A stretch of DNA of 57,446 bases from assembly GCA_030613245.1 (NCBI GenBank), contig JAUWMI010000031.1:1-57446 (forward strand). Reading direction: 5' to 3'. Numbering within the stretch: the first letter of the stretch is position 1; each line of letters starts with the position of its first letter. The notes below the pieces were generated by a model. The model saw only the letters and a program-made list of their open reading frames with translations. It was not told the DNA's origin and did not search any database. A program made the translations under genes and the position numbers. Source of the DNA: Candidatus Sumerlaeota bacterium. GTDB lineage: Bacteria; Sumerlaeota; Sumerlaeia; MWCT01; JAUWMI01. Below are positions 7,833-15,710 of the stretch, one piece after another.

Positions 7833-10800
7833 CTAAGGCGAGCCGGTTATCTCTTGCAAGGTTACGTCTTCCAGATAAATCCAGGAGTCAAGATCGTCCT
7901 CAGGGTGAAAGCCAATAAGGTCGAAGGACAGTCGGAGGGTGTCTGTGGTGGCTGTTTGCGGGCTTATTATAAGGTCATAGCTCTCTGGATTACTGGCAGA
8001 GGGGGCAGCGCTGCCAAGGCTCATTACACCGGTGGTCCAGTAGCGCCAGTTTGATTGCTGATTTGCCCTGAGTCTGAACTCAAGTGCCCTATCCGGGTCA
8101 ATTACACTGGAGCCAACTTTCCATCGAGCTTGATATTCTTTTCCTGCCTCAACCTGAATTGGAGGACTATCCCAGTAAGCAAAACAATAGGCGGAACCCT
8201 GCGGTGAAATGCCGATATGTCCGCCGCTATCAGTGGAAACTGCCGAGTCAAACGGTATCACCTGTCCGCTGAATCCCCATCCCCCTGCGCCTCTTTCAAA
8301 ATAATTCGCCGCAATGTTAAGTGAAGCATATTTCAGGTCGTAGCTGCCACCGTCCAGATAAGACACATGAGGATAATTATTTGAATCAAGGGAAATTGAA
8401 CAATGCCAGCTTACGTTCCACTGATAATCCACATACCGGAATTGCCACGTAGCGCCATCCCAGCGAGCATATTTCAGATAGCTAGTTTCTATCGGTGTTT
8501 TCCCATAATAACAAATATGAGGATAGTTATTTGAATCTAGGGCAAGGGAAGGATGCCTGCCGACATCTCTTGCAGAATCTGCAGTCTGGATTTCCCATTC
8601 TGAGCCAGTCCAGCGTGCATATTTCAGGTTGCGGTTTGTGAAGTCACGGTACGAGATGTGAGGATGATTATTTGAATCAAGGGCAATGGAACTCCATTCG
8701 CCTACCCGACCTTGGGAATCGACGGTATGGATTGCCCATTCAGAGCCAGTCCAACGCGCATATTTCAGATCTTCGTTTGTGGCGTCATAGTAAGAGATCT
8801 GAGGGTGGCTATGAGAATCAAGGCCAATGGAACTATACATACCGGCATCACCCTGCGAATCCACAATTTGTATTTCCCACTCAGAGCCAGTCCAACGCGC
8901 ATACTTCAGATCTTCATTTGTGGCTTCATAGTAAGAGATATGAGGGTAGCTATTAGAATCAAGGGCAATGGAACTATACCCACCAGCATCACCCTGCGAA
9001 TCCACAATCTGTATTTCCCACTCGGAGCCATCCCAACGCGCATATCTCAGGTCAAGGCTTGTGTTGTCTCGGTAGGATATATGAGGATAGTCGTTGGAAT
9101 GAAGCGCAATGGAAGTATACCCGCCAACGTCGCCCTGTAAATCTACAGTTTGTATTTCCCACTCAGAGCCAGTCCAATGCGCATATTTCAGATCTTCGTT
9201 TGTGGCGTCATAGTAAGAGATATGAGGATAGCTATTGGAATCAAGCGCAATAGAAGCAAAGTCTCCTACACCTCCCACAGAATCTACTGTCTGGATTTGC
9301 CACTCTAACAAGAAAGGGATAGGAATTTCTTCCAGCGTCACCTCTTCCAAGTATATCCAAGAAGAAAGGTCATCCCACGAAGTGAAGCTTAGTATATCAA
9401 AGGAGAGCTGGATATTGTCAGTTGCCGACTCCATCTGCGGCATAATTACCAGGTCATAGGTCTTCGGATTCCCACCCCAAGGCGATGCATCTCCAGAGCT
9501 TACTACTCCAGTTGCCCAGCAACGGCGGTTTGATAACTGATTTGCCCTGAGCCTGAACTCCAAGCACCGGTCAGGGCTTACCGCACTAGTGGCCATTCTG
9601 AATCGTGCCCGATACGCCTCATTTTTGCTGACCTGAATCGGAGGACTCCCCCAATAGCCGTAACAATAAGAAGAGGCTTGTGGCGTAAGCCCCAGGTGAC
9701 CATCAGTATCAGTTGCGCCTGGAGGATCATATGGCCCTACTTGCCCGCTAGGCGCCCATCCGTCATTCCCAGTGTCGAAATAATATCCAACAATTGGACT
9801 CCAGCGGGCATATTTCAGATCACCATTTGATCGATCATAATAGGAAATATGGGCAATATTATTGGCATCAAGAGCGAGGGATGTATAGCTTCCCACATAA
9901 CCTTCGGCATATAGAGTTTGGATTATCCATTCAAAACCATTCCACCAGGCGTATTTCAAGTCAACAGCTGAGTCGTCAAAGTAAGAGATGTGAGGATAAT
10001 CGCTGGAATCAAGGGCAATTGAACTCCATTGACCTCCCCAACGTTGGGTATCCACGGCCTGGATTTCCCACTCGGAGCCAGTCCAGCGAGCATATTTCAG
10101 GTCATGGTTTCTAGTGTCTCTGTATGAGATATGAGGATAATTGTTTGCATCAAGAACGATGGAAGAACCGTATGCGTATATGCTTAGTATTTTGTCCGAG
10201 TCAACCACCTCGATCTGCCAGGTCGAACCGTCCCGGTATGCGTATTTCAGGTCTTCATTTGTGGAATCGTAATAGGAAATATGGGAATTATTATTAGTAT
10301 CCAGGGCGAGAGAACTAAACAGTCCCACTTTACCCGTGGAATCAACGGTCTGGATGAGCCACTCAGAGCCCGTCCAATGGGCATATTTCAGGTCCTCATT
10401 GCCCGAGTCATAATAGGAAATATGAGGATAGCCATCTGAATCAATAGCAATGCAAGCCAAGTGGCCAACGTCTCCCAGGGAATCCACGGTTTGGATTTCC
10501 CAACCCGTGCCAGTCCACCGGGCATATTTCAGATCTCGGTTTATAATGTCCCAATAAGAAATGTGCGGATAGTCGCTTGAATCAAGCGCAATGGAAGTCG
10601 CGTAGCCCACATCGTCTGAGGAATCTATGGTCTGCACTTGCCAGGCTGAGCCATCCCAGCGCGCATATCTCAGGTCTTCGTTTGTTACATCATAATACGA
10701 GATATGAGGACGACTGGAAGAATCAAGTGCTATGGAAGTAGACTGTCCCACATTCCCCATAGCATCAACAGTTTGAATATCCCATCCTGCATACGCAACA

Positions 10801-10847
10801 TTTATCAGTGCACTAAAGAGCATCAGAATGAGAATCATATTTCTCAT
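7833..10847 (-). CDS. Secreted double beta-propeller protein with paired beta-sandwich domains
   Basis: 1004 residues from the ATG at 10847, preceded by AGGGGGAA; a frame 13 codons longer lacks a site. Signal peptide 1-20 (ending NVAYA-GW). Then come seven repeats of about 45 residues of the form WxIQTVDS.GDVG..SSIALDS..YPHISYYD..N.DLKYARWTGS. Next is a beta-sandwich of about 150 residues (GNDGWAPSGQVGPYD ... LSFDILSF ... YLEEVTLEEI), then seven more repeats and a second copy of the sandwich. Seven repeats per block suggests two seven-bladed propellers. The same sandwich occurs twice in the protein at 15711-18152. No catalytic motif is seen; binding or surface display is the likely role. Confidence 0.85.
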   Translation of the reverse strand: MRNMILILMLFSALINVAYAGWDIQTVDAMGNVGQSTSIALDSSSRPHISYYDVTNEDLRYARWDGSAWQVQTIDSSDDVGYATSIALDSSDYPHISYWDIINRDLKYARWTGTGWEIQTVDSLGDVGHLACIAIDSDGYPHISYYDSGNEDLKYAHWTGSEWLIQTVDSTGKVGLFSSLALDTNNNSHISYYDSTNEDLKYAYRDGSTWQIEVVDSDKILSIYAYGSSIVLDANNYPHISYRDTRNHDLKYARWTGSEWEIQAVDTQRWGGQWSSIALDSSDYPHISYFDDSAVDLKYAWWNGFEWIIQTLYAEGYVGSYTSLALDANNIAHISYYDRSNGDLKYARWSPIVGYYFDTGNDGWAPSGQVGPYDPPGATDTDGHLGLTPQASSYCYGYWGSPPIQVSKNEAYRARFRMATSAVSPDRCLEFRLRANQLSNRRCWATGVVSSGDASPWGGNPKTYDLVIMPQMESATDNIQLSFDILSFTSWDDLSSWIYLEEVTLEEIPIPFLLEWQIQTVDSVGGVGDFASIALDSNSYPHISYYDATNEDLKYAHWTGSEWEIQTVDLQGDVGGYTSIALHSNDYPHISYRDNTSLDLRYARWDGSEWEIQIVDSQGDAGGYSSIALDSNSYPHISYYEATNEDLKYARWTGSEWEIQIVDSQGDAGMYSSIGLDSHSHPQISYYDATNEDLKYARWTGSEWAIHTVDSQGRVGEWSSIALDSNNHPHISYRDFTNRNLKYARWTGSEWEIQTADSARDVGRHPSLALDSNNYPHICYYGKTPIETSYLKYARWDGATWQFRYVDYQWNVSWHCSISLDSNNYPHVSYLDGGSYDLKYASLNIAANYFERGAGGWGFSGQVIPFDSAVSTDSGGHIGISPQGSAYCFAYWDSPPIQVEAGKEYQARWKVGSSVIDPDRALEFRLRANQQSNWRYWTTGVMSLGSAAPSASNPESYDLIISPQTATTDTLRLSFDLIGFHPEDDLDSWIYLEDVTLQEITGSP

Positions 10848-11252
10848 GGTTCGTTCCCCCTGTTCCTTATTCCGACTTAGGATCAAAAAAGTTTTATGAA
10901 AATATTTGACTGATTCGGCGGCCTATCACCATTAATTGCCCAAAAATGAAGGCAACACCTAGGGATTAATCGCTCCGCATAAATTACCAAATTAGGTAAT
11001 GATTCGTCAATAGATTTCTTCAGAAGGGAAAGAAAGATTCCGCACATTGTGGGAATATTTGATACGGACATCTTGAAGAAGGTTCCTCTGCTTCCAATTA
11101 TCTTCTTCAGGTGCAATTTTAAAGCTTGACTTGGCTTGGTCATAGATTTAGGATTAGATATTTACAATCCAAATAAGTTCAGAAATCAAATATAATGTTA
11201 TATTTAGCAAAGGGAAGCTTTTGATTTCGCTTTTTTGTAAGGTAAAAATGTC
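10848..11252. other. A+T-rich intergenic region
   Basis: 405 bases between two divergent genes, so promoters for both should lie here. An 86-codon minus-strand frame (10883-11143) has no recognisable features and no good ribosome site. TATAATGTTATATTTAGC near 11190-11207 is a possible -10 region for the gene at 11253. Nothing else was seen. Confidence 0.4.
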
Positions 11253-11924
11253 ATGGTGTTAGACTCTACAGACTTTAGATCAGAGATTTGTAGATTCTTC
11301 GGTATCGCAAATGTAGCGGAAGCCCATGAAATTATTGTAGCTGGTGCGAAAAAAGGTGTTGAGAGGCTTTTAAAAAAAGGACTGAATTCTAAAGCTCTTA
11401 TTCAGCTTGGCTATGATGCTTCTGGAATGGAGAAGCTAGGGTATAAAAGACCTGCCCTGGAACGTCTTGGATATTATGAACCTCGCCCGGAAAAGGAGGA
11501 GCCTTCTGTTGAACAAAAGAGAGCTGATGAGCTCGATGCCAAACAATTGATATCATCTGGCTATAGAGCTATTAAATTGAAAGAAAAGGGTGTGACAGTT
11601 CATCACTGTAAAAAGGCAGGATGCTCTGCTGGAGAATTAACGGGATTAGGCTTTAGTCTCACTGATTTGGCAGCTGTATGTGGTTGTGCTGAATTGAGAA
11701 TGGCAGGATTTAGAGCCAATGAGCTGAGGGGCTTTTTTACCGGCCATGAGTTGATAAGCTCAGGATTTGATGCCCGTGAGTTGAGAATTGCAGGGTTTAC
11801 TATCAGGGAACTGTTGAATTTTGGTTTTAATCAGCGTAATATCATAACTGCAGGTTATAGTGTTCATGAACTGGTGCAAGAAGGTCTTTCAAAGAGAACA
11901 AAACTTGCAGTGAAAAAGAGGTAG
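11253..11924 (+). CDS. Decapeptide-type repeat protein of unknown function
   Basis: 223 residues, no signal peptide or membrane helix. From about residue 30 to the end it consists of repeats of roughly 10 residues with the pattern L..xGF(or GY)xxxEL, for example LISSGFDARELRIAGFTIRE and LGYDASGMEKLGY. A charged linker (PRPEKEEPSVEQKRADE, about 75-91) separates two groups of repeats. Similar AGF..EL repeats are found in many unrelated organisms and probably form a solenoid for protein contacts. The start follows GTAAGG. The gene is A+T-rich and stands alone between divergent and convergent neighbours. No function can be assigned. Confidence 0.7.
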   Translation: MVLDSTDFRSEICRFFGIANVAEAHEIIVAGAKKGVERLLKKGLNSKALIQLGYDASGMEKLGYKRPALERLGYYEPRPEKEEPSVEQKRADELDAKQLISSGYRAIKLKEKGVTVHHCKKAGCSAGELTGLGFSLTDLAAVCGCAELRMAGFRANELRGFFTGHELISSGFDARELRIAGFTIRELLNFGFNQRNIITAGYSVHELVQEGLSKRTKLAVKKR

Positions 11925-11989
11925 AACGATTTCGATAGACAAGTGTGATCTAGAACAGATTAATGCTGTGGCTAGAACAATAGGAAGTT

Positions 11990-12706
11990 TCATGGAGTTG
12001 AAGTTGCCAAGTCTTTCTTCTCTGAACTCTCTTTAGAAGGATGCTCACGACGATAGATTTTTTTCTGCTCTGGGGTCAAAAGAGCCAAAAGCATCCTGGT
12101 GGCAATTTTTCTGGATTGTTGCAAAGATTTGTTGATCTCTTTCCGTTTTGCCAAAAATCCCTGATAAATTCCCTCCGCTTCCTGTTTCCTTCGTGGCTGA
12201 ATATTGGGCACAATTTTTCCCCCGTAAACTTTGTTGATGGGAATTTTCCTGAAGTCGTCCAGAGAGATGGCCTCTTGCTTTGCTTTATCCAGGCAACTCC
12301 AGAGTTGTTGTTCAGCTCCCTTTCGTAATTTAGACACTTCCTGGTATAACTGCACCTGCTGTTCTTCAAGTTCAGCAACTACTTGTTCCGCAAAGCTCTT
12401 CTGGAGAGAAGTTAACTCAATCTTGCCATAAAACTTGTCGAGTTCAATCGGCTTGGCTCTGTTGAGAAACCGTGCTTTTCTCTCGGTTGCACTCTTAGAG
12501 GATGTTCTTTGCGCGATTGTTTTTCGCTTTGGCACTTTTTCGGATCGGACTACCTTTTGTGCTTTCGAGGGGCCTTCCCTCTGAGAGCGCATCTCTTCGA
12601 CCTTTCGTGCAAGGTCTCCCCCCTTATAATATCCTAGTGTCTTTAATAAGACAGCTCCCGTCACAACACAGACAATAAGAGCGATCACGAGTATTCCTTT
12701 TCTCAT
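11990..12706 (-). CDS. Membrane-anchored helical protein, unknown function
   Basis: 238 residues starting MRKGILVIALIVCVV, chosen because GGAGAAGGAG lies directly upstream; a start nine codons earlier has no such site. One N-terminal membrane segment (about 4-24) is followed by a Lys/Arg/Ser-rich stretch and a long helical region rich in Glu, Gln and Lys (SLQKSFAEQVVAELEEQQ), ending in LLALLTPEQKKIYRREH. That last segment resembles the LTxxQ motif of Spy/CpxP-like periplasmic proteins and heavy-metal-associated relatives, but the match is short. It lies 61 bases downstream of the pseudopilin gene on the same strand and may be co-transcribed. Confidence 0.6.
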   Translation of the reverse strand: MRKGILVIALIVCVVTGAVLLKTLGYYKGGDLARKVEEMRSQREGPSKAQKVVRSEKVPKRKTIAQRTSSKSATERKARFLNRAKPIELDKFYGKIELTSLQKSFAEQVVAELEEQQVQLYQEVSKLRKGAEQQLWSCLDKAKQEAISLDDFRKIPINKVYGGKIVPNIQPRRKQEAEGIYQGFLAKRKEINKSLQQSRKIATRMLLALLTPEQKKIYRREHPSKESSEKKDLATSTP

Positions 12707-12767
12707 CTCCTTCTCCTTTTCAGGAAAATACATTTCAAGAGAGGATCATCAAAAACTCCAGGATGCC

Positions 12768-13367
12768 CTATGGACCTAACCTGAGGATATTGCCAATGCT
12801 TATCGTACCATTTGTCGGATTATATCGAGGAAACTGCCAGTAAGTAGGCAAATCCTTATCAATGCCCCTGTCCGGACCGTAGCTCTGAATTACCCAGTAG
12901 CAGTATCGTCGGTCTTCGTTTCCTCCCTTGCCGTCGAAGAATTGTTCAGTCGGATGAAGCGGATCATTCTTGGCCGCGTAATGATAAGTGTGCGGCTTGG
13001 TCTGATTAACCGGATCATCGCCCGGGTCAAATAGGTCGTGGGGAAGCTGGGTCAAATAAGCAACAGGCGTAGTAAGCGGTCTTAGTTTTATAGCATTTGG
13101 TATAACGAGGGTGCCCCAAACGTCCACCAGTAGTGGGCTGGGGTAATTTTCCGGCGGATAATTATTGTTATCTACGCGATAAGATTCCAAGCCCGTAGCA
13201 ATAGTGCGCAAGTCGGTTTCTGCCCGGGCTACTTTTGCGCGCACCTGTGCTTCAAGAAAATTGGGGAGCGCTATGGCTGCAAGAATGCTTATTATTGCAA
13301 CCACTATGAGTAATTCTATTAAAGTAAAACCTTGGGGTGATAAGTGATTTGAAAATCTTTTTTGCAT
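12768..13367 (-). CDS. Type II secretion/type IV pilus-like pseudopilin
   Basis: 199 residues. A 13-residue leader (MQKRFSNHLSPQG) is followed by the prepilin peptidase site and the mature start FTLIELLIVVAIISILAAIA, with Glu at position +5. The helix continues NFLEAQVRAKVARAETDLRT and leads into IATGLESYRVDNNNYPP, close to GspG major pseudopilins. The C-terminal part resembles the calcium-site region of GspG (DRRYCYWVIQSYGPDRGIDKDL). It is processed in the inner membrane by a PilD-type peptidase and assembled into a short pilus. No secretion genes are nearby, as is common in lineages with many scattered copies of this pilin. A second member is at 29259-29867. Confidence 0.92.
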   Translation of the reverse strand: MQKRFSNHLSPQGFTLIELLIVVAIISILAAIALPNFLEAQVRAKVARAETDLRTIATGLESYRVDNNNYPPENYPSPLLVDVWGTLVIPNAIKLRPLTTPVAYLTQLPHDLFDPGDDPVNQTKPHTYHYAAKNDPLHPTEQFFDGKGGNEDRRYCYWVIQSYGPDRGIDKDLPTYWQFPRYNPTNGTISIGNILRLGP

Positions 13368-13432
13368 ACGTTACCTTCTCTGTTTGTTCCACCGAAACAA
13401 TCTATGAAAATTAAGAAACGCCACAAGGCAAA

Positions 13433-14386
13433 CTATCTTTCTTGGCTCGCCTCCAGAATCTTATCAATCTGCTTCAGCTCCTGTTTACGCAGTTGCCAGC
13501 CCGAGCCCCGCACATTCTCCTTGAGCTGCTCAATGCGTCGCGCTCCGATAATCGCTGCTGAAATCTCCGGCCGACGCAGTATCCACGCCAGCGCCAGCTG
13601 CGCCATCGTCTTCCCGCGTTTCTTCGCAATCTTGCCCAACTGCTCGACAATCGTCAGATTCTCTGCCGTCAATCGCTTGCGCAACACGGGATTCTCGGCA
13701 GCGCGCTGACCCTTTTTTGGCGCAATACCTTTACGGTATTTTCCCGTGAGCAATCCCTGGTACAGCGGACAAAACACAATAGCGCCAATTCCTTCCTCCG
13801 CGCACAGCGGTAGCAGATCCGCTTCGATCTCATGTCGCATCATGTTATAGAACGGCTGCACAGAGTCGAATCGCGCCCACCCATGCTGACGGCTGATCAT
13901 CAACGCCTCGTGCAACTGGGTTGCAGAGAAATTCGAACAACCCACGTACAAAACCTTTCCCTGCCGCACCATATCGTTCAACGCACACAGCGTCTCTTCC
14001 AGTGGCGTCTCGGGGTCCGGCCAGTGCACCTGGTAAAGATCAACGTAGTCCGTCTGCAAGCGGCGCAGGCTGGCATGGAGCGCCTCAAACAGATGTTTGC
14101 GCGAAAGGCCTTCACCGTTTGGCCCGCCAAATATCCGCCCCCGCGCCTTTGTTGCAATCACAACCTCTTCGCGCGGAAATATTGCCAGTGCCTTTCCGAG
14201 CATCTCTTCCGCGCGCCCGTCAGCGTATACATCCGCCGTATCAAACAGATTAATCCCCAGCTCAAACGCCTTGCGAATAATCTGAAGTGCTTCTTCCTCG
14301 CCAAGTGTCTCGCCGAATGTGAGCCAGCCGCCCAGCGCGATTTCCGATACCTTCAGTCCAGTACGCCCCAACCGACGGTACTTCAT
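13433..14386 (-). CDS. Aldo/keto reductase
   Basis: 317 residues, the normal length of the NADPH-dependent (alpha/beta)8 oxidoreductases. It begins MKYRRLGRTGLKVSEIALGG. The catalytic tetrad is visible: Asp49 and Tyr54 in FDTADVY, Lys80 in VVIATKA, His121 in YQVHWPD. The cofactor region follows (CSNFSA, later a GARR motif near residue 276). The order of motifs and the LGRTGLKVS start place it near the YghZ / K-channel-beta-like group. It is a cytoplasmic carbonyl reductase of unknown substrate. It is the first gene of a minus-strand run that continues with the pseudopilin. Confidence 0.93.
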   Translation of the reverse strand: MKYRRLGRTGLKVSEIALGGWLTFGETLGEEEALQIIRKAFELGINLFDTADVYADGRAEEMLGKALAIFPREEVVIATKARGRIFGGPNGEGLSRKHLFEALHASLRRLQTDYVDLYQVHWPDPETPLEETLCALNDMVRQGKVLYVGCSNFSATQLHEALMISRQHGWARFDSVQPFYNMMRHEIEADLLPLCAEEGIGAIVFCPLYQGLLTGKYRKGIAPKKGQRAAENPVLRKRLTAENLTIVEQLGKIAKKRGKTMAQLALAWILRRPEISAAIIGARRIEQLKENVRGSGWQLRKQELKQIDKILEASQER

Positions 14387-14421
14387 CCTTCTCTCCTCTT
14401 TACTTTAATCAAAATAGATAT

Positions 14422-14558
14422 GCCACAGAGACACAGCCTATTGAATTGTAAATTGAAAATTGCAAAATGCAAAATGAAAATTTAAAATTTGATATTTGCA
14501 ATTTTAATTTTACAATTTTTTCTGTTTCAGGACCTCTGTGCCTCTGTGTCTCTGTGGC
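14422..14558. repeat. 137-bp nested inverted repeat
   Basis: GCCACAGAGACACAG (14422-14436) is the exact inverse of CTGTGTCTCTGTGGC (14544-14558). Inside lies a second, A+T-rich inverted pair: ATTGTAAATTGAAAATTGCA faces TTTGCAATTTTAATTTTACA. It sits between the pfpI-like gene and the reductase, which run in the same direction. Half copies of the CTCTGTGCCTCTGTG type occur near 22485 and 47090. Confidence 0.75.
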
Positions 14559-14627
14559 CACGTAATCAAAAGAGCTCGTCATAACCGCAGTTTCTTCATC
14601 ACTTGCGCAACCTGCTTACCCGGTAGC

Positions 14628-15131
14628 CTAACTCACCATGAGCTTCATAAGCTCACGGCAAAATGCCGGAATGTCGCTGGGCTTCCGCGAGGTAATCAGG
14701 TTGCCATCCACCACGACCTCTTTATCGGTATACTGTGCCCCTGCTGCAATCAGGTCGTCGCGCATCCCTTGCCAGCAGGTCGCATTCTTGCCTTCCAGCA
14801 ATCCGGCGGAAATCAACACCTGCGGCCCATGACAGATTGCCGCAATCGGCTTGCGCTTCTGCATGCAGTGCTTGACAATCGTCAGGGCCGCGGCATTCAG
14901 CCGCACCTGCTCCGGGGCTTTGCCGCCTGGGATCACCACTGCCACATAGTCCTCGGGCTTCACGCTCTCAAAAATCATATCCGACGTCACCACGTATCCA
15001 TGCTTTCCCTGAATCGTGCCGCGATTCGGTGTGGCGATCTCCACCTGGATACCAGTTTCCCGAAGGCGATAGTACGGACATAACAATTCCGAATCCTCAA
15101 ACCCATCCGCACTCATAATAAGCACTTTCAT
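14628..15131 (-). CDS. PfpI/DJ-1 family intracellular protease or deglycase
   Basis: 167 residues, the usual length of PfpI-type proteins. It starts MKVLIMSADGFEDSELLCPY, with the conserved Glu12. The nucleophile elbow AAICHGPQ carries Cys100 and His101. The central VVIPGGKAPEQVR and the end GNLITSRKPSDIPAF are also typical of the family. Members have been reported as peptidases, chaperones or protein deglycases acting on glyoxal damage; which applies here cannot be told. It is cytoplasmic and probably transcribed alone. Confidence 0.92.
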   Translation of the reverse strand: MKVLIMSADGFEDSELLCPYYRLRETGIQVEIATPNRGTIQGKHGYVVTSDMIFESVKPEDYVAVVIPGGKAPEQVRLNAAALTIVKHCMQKRKPIAAICHGPQVLISAGLLEGKNATCWQGMRDDLIAAGAQYTDKEVVVDGNLITSRKPSDIPAFCRELMKLMVS

Positions 15132-15328
15132 TCCCGCTCCTCCTCAGCTTGCTCAGAGTAGTATACCCCGCCCCCCAGCCAGGCCTTCTCGAAATCTCGT
15201 GCTATGTACGAGTGGCAAGCCGCTTATGTAGCTGGGAAAATAAACACCACGCCAGAGTTACTCGTTAATCCATAAAAGCCCGAGGACTTTACAACTCCAG
15301 CGTGGTAGTCGGATTACGTGGTGAACAG

Positions 15329-15517
15329 CTACTCCTCCACCAGAATTGACTCACCCGGACATGCCTCAGCCGACTCTTTGACCGCATCTTCAAATTCTGC
15401 TGGGACATCGCTCACCTTTGCCCGAGCAATTTCGTCCTCCATCTCAAATACATCCGGACACATATCCACGCAAACCCCACACCCACTGCACGTCTCTTTG
15501 TCAACTGCAACCTTCAT
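15329..15517 (-). CDS. Single-cluster [4Fe-4S] ferredoxin
   Basis: 62 residues, close in sequence and length to the monocluster ferredoxins of Thermotoga type. Cluster ligands are Cys10, Cys13, Cys16 and Cys53 (motifs CSGCGVC and ACPG). Cys20 (DMCP) is one half of the disulfide known in that group, but the partner near residue 43 is missing. It is very acidic overall. It is a small electron carrier for cytoplasmic oxidoreductases; neighbours do not reveal a partner. The start is preceded by GAGTCAGTAAGA, with AAAGGAGTC slightly further upstream. Confidence 0.93.
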   Translation of the reverse strand: MKVAVDKETCSGCGVCVDMCPDVFEMEDEIARAKVSDVPAEFEDAVKESAEACPGESILVEE

Positions 15518-15710
15518 TTCTTACTGACTCCTTTCCATAGTGTGCCTGGGCATATGTTTTTATCAAAAACTACCAGATTATGCCCAATTAGAATCTGTTA
15601 TTAAAATTACAGAATCCGAAGGTCAATAATAATCACACCTTTTTTTGCTCTGTTTACTTTCCAGAAGTCCACGATATACAAATACACGCCAAATCTCCAA
15701 AACAGTCACT

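Noticed and set aside
8672-9459. Several plus-strand frames within the propeller gene
   Set aside because: They are antisense shadows of the 45-residue repeats, which keep the opposite strand open.
10883-11143. 86-codon minus-strand frame
   Set aside because: No features and no ribosome site; the propeller gene's true start is at 10847 with its own site.
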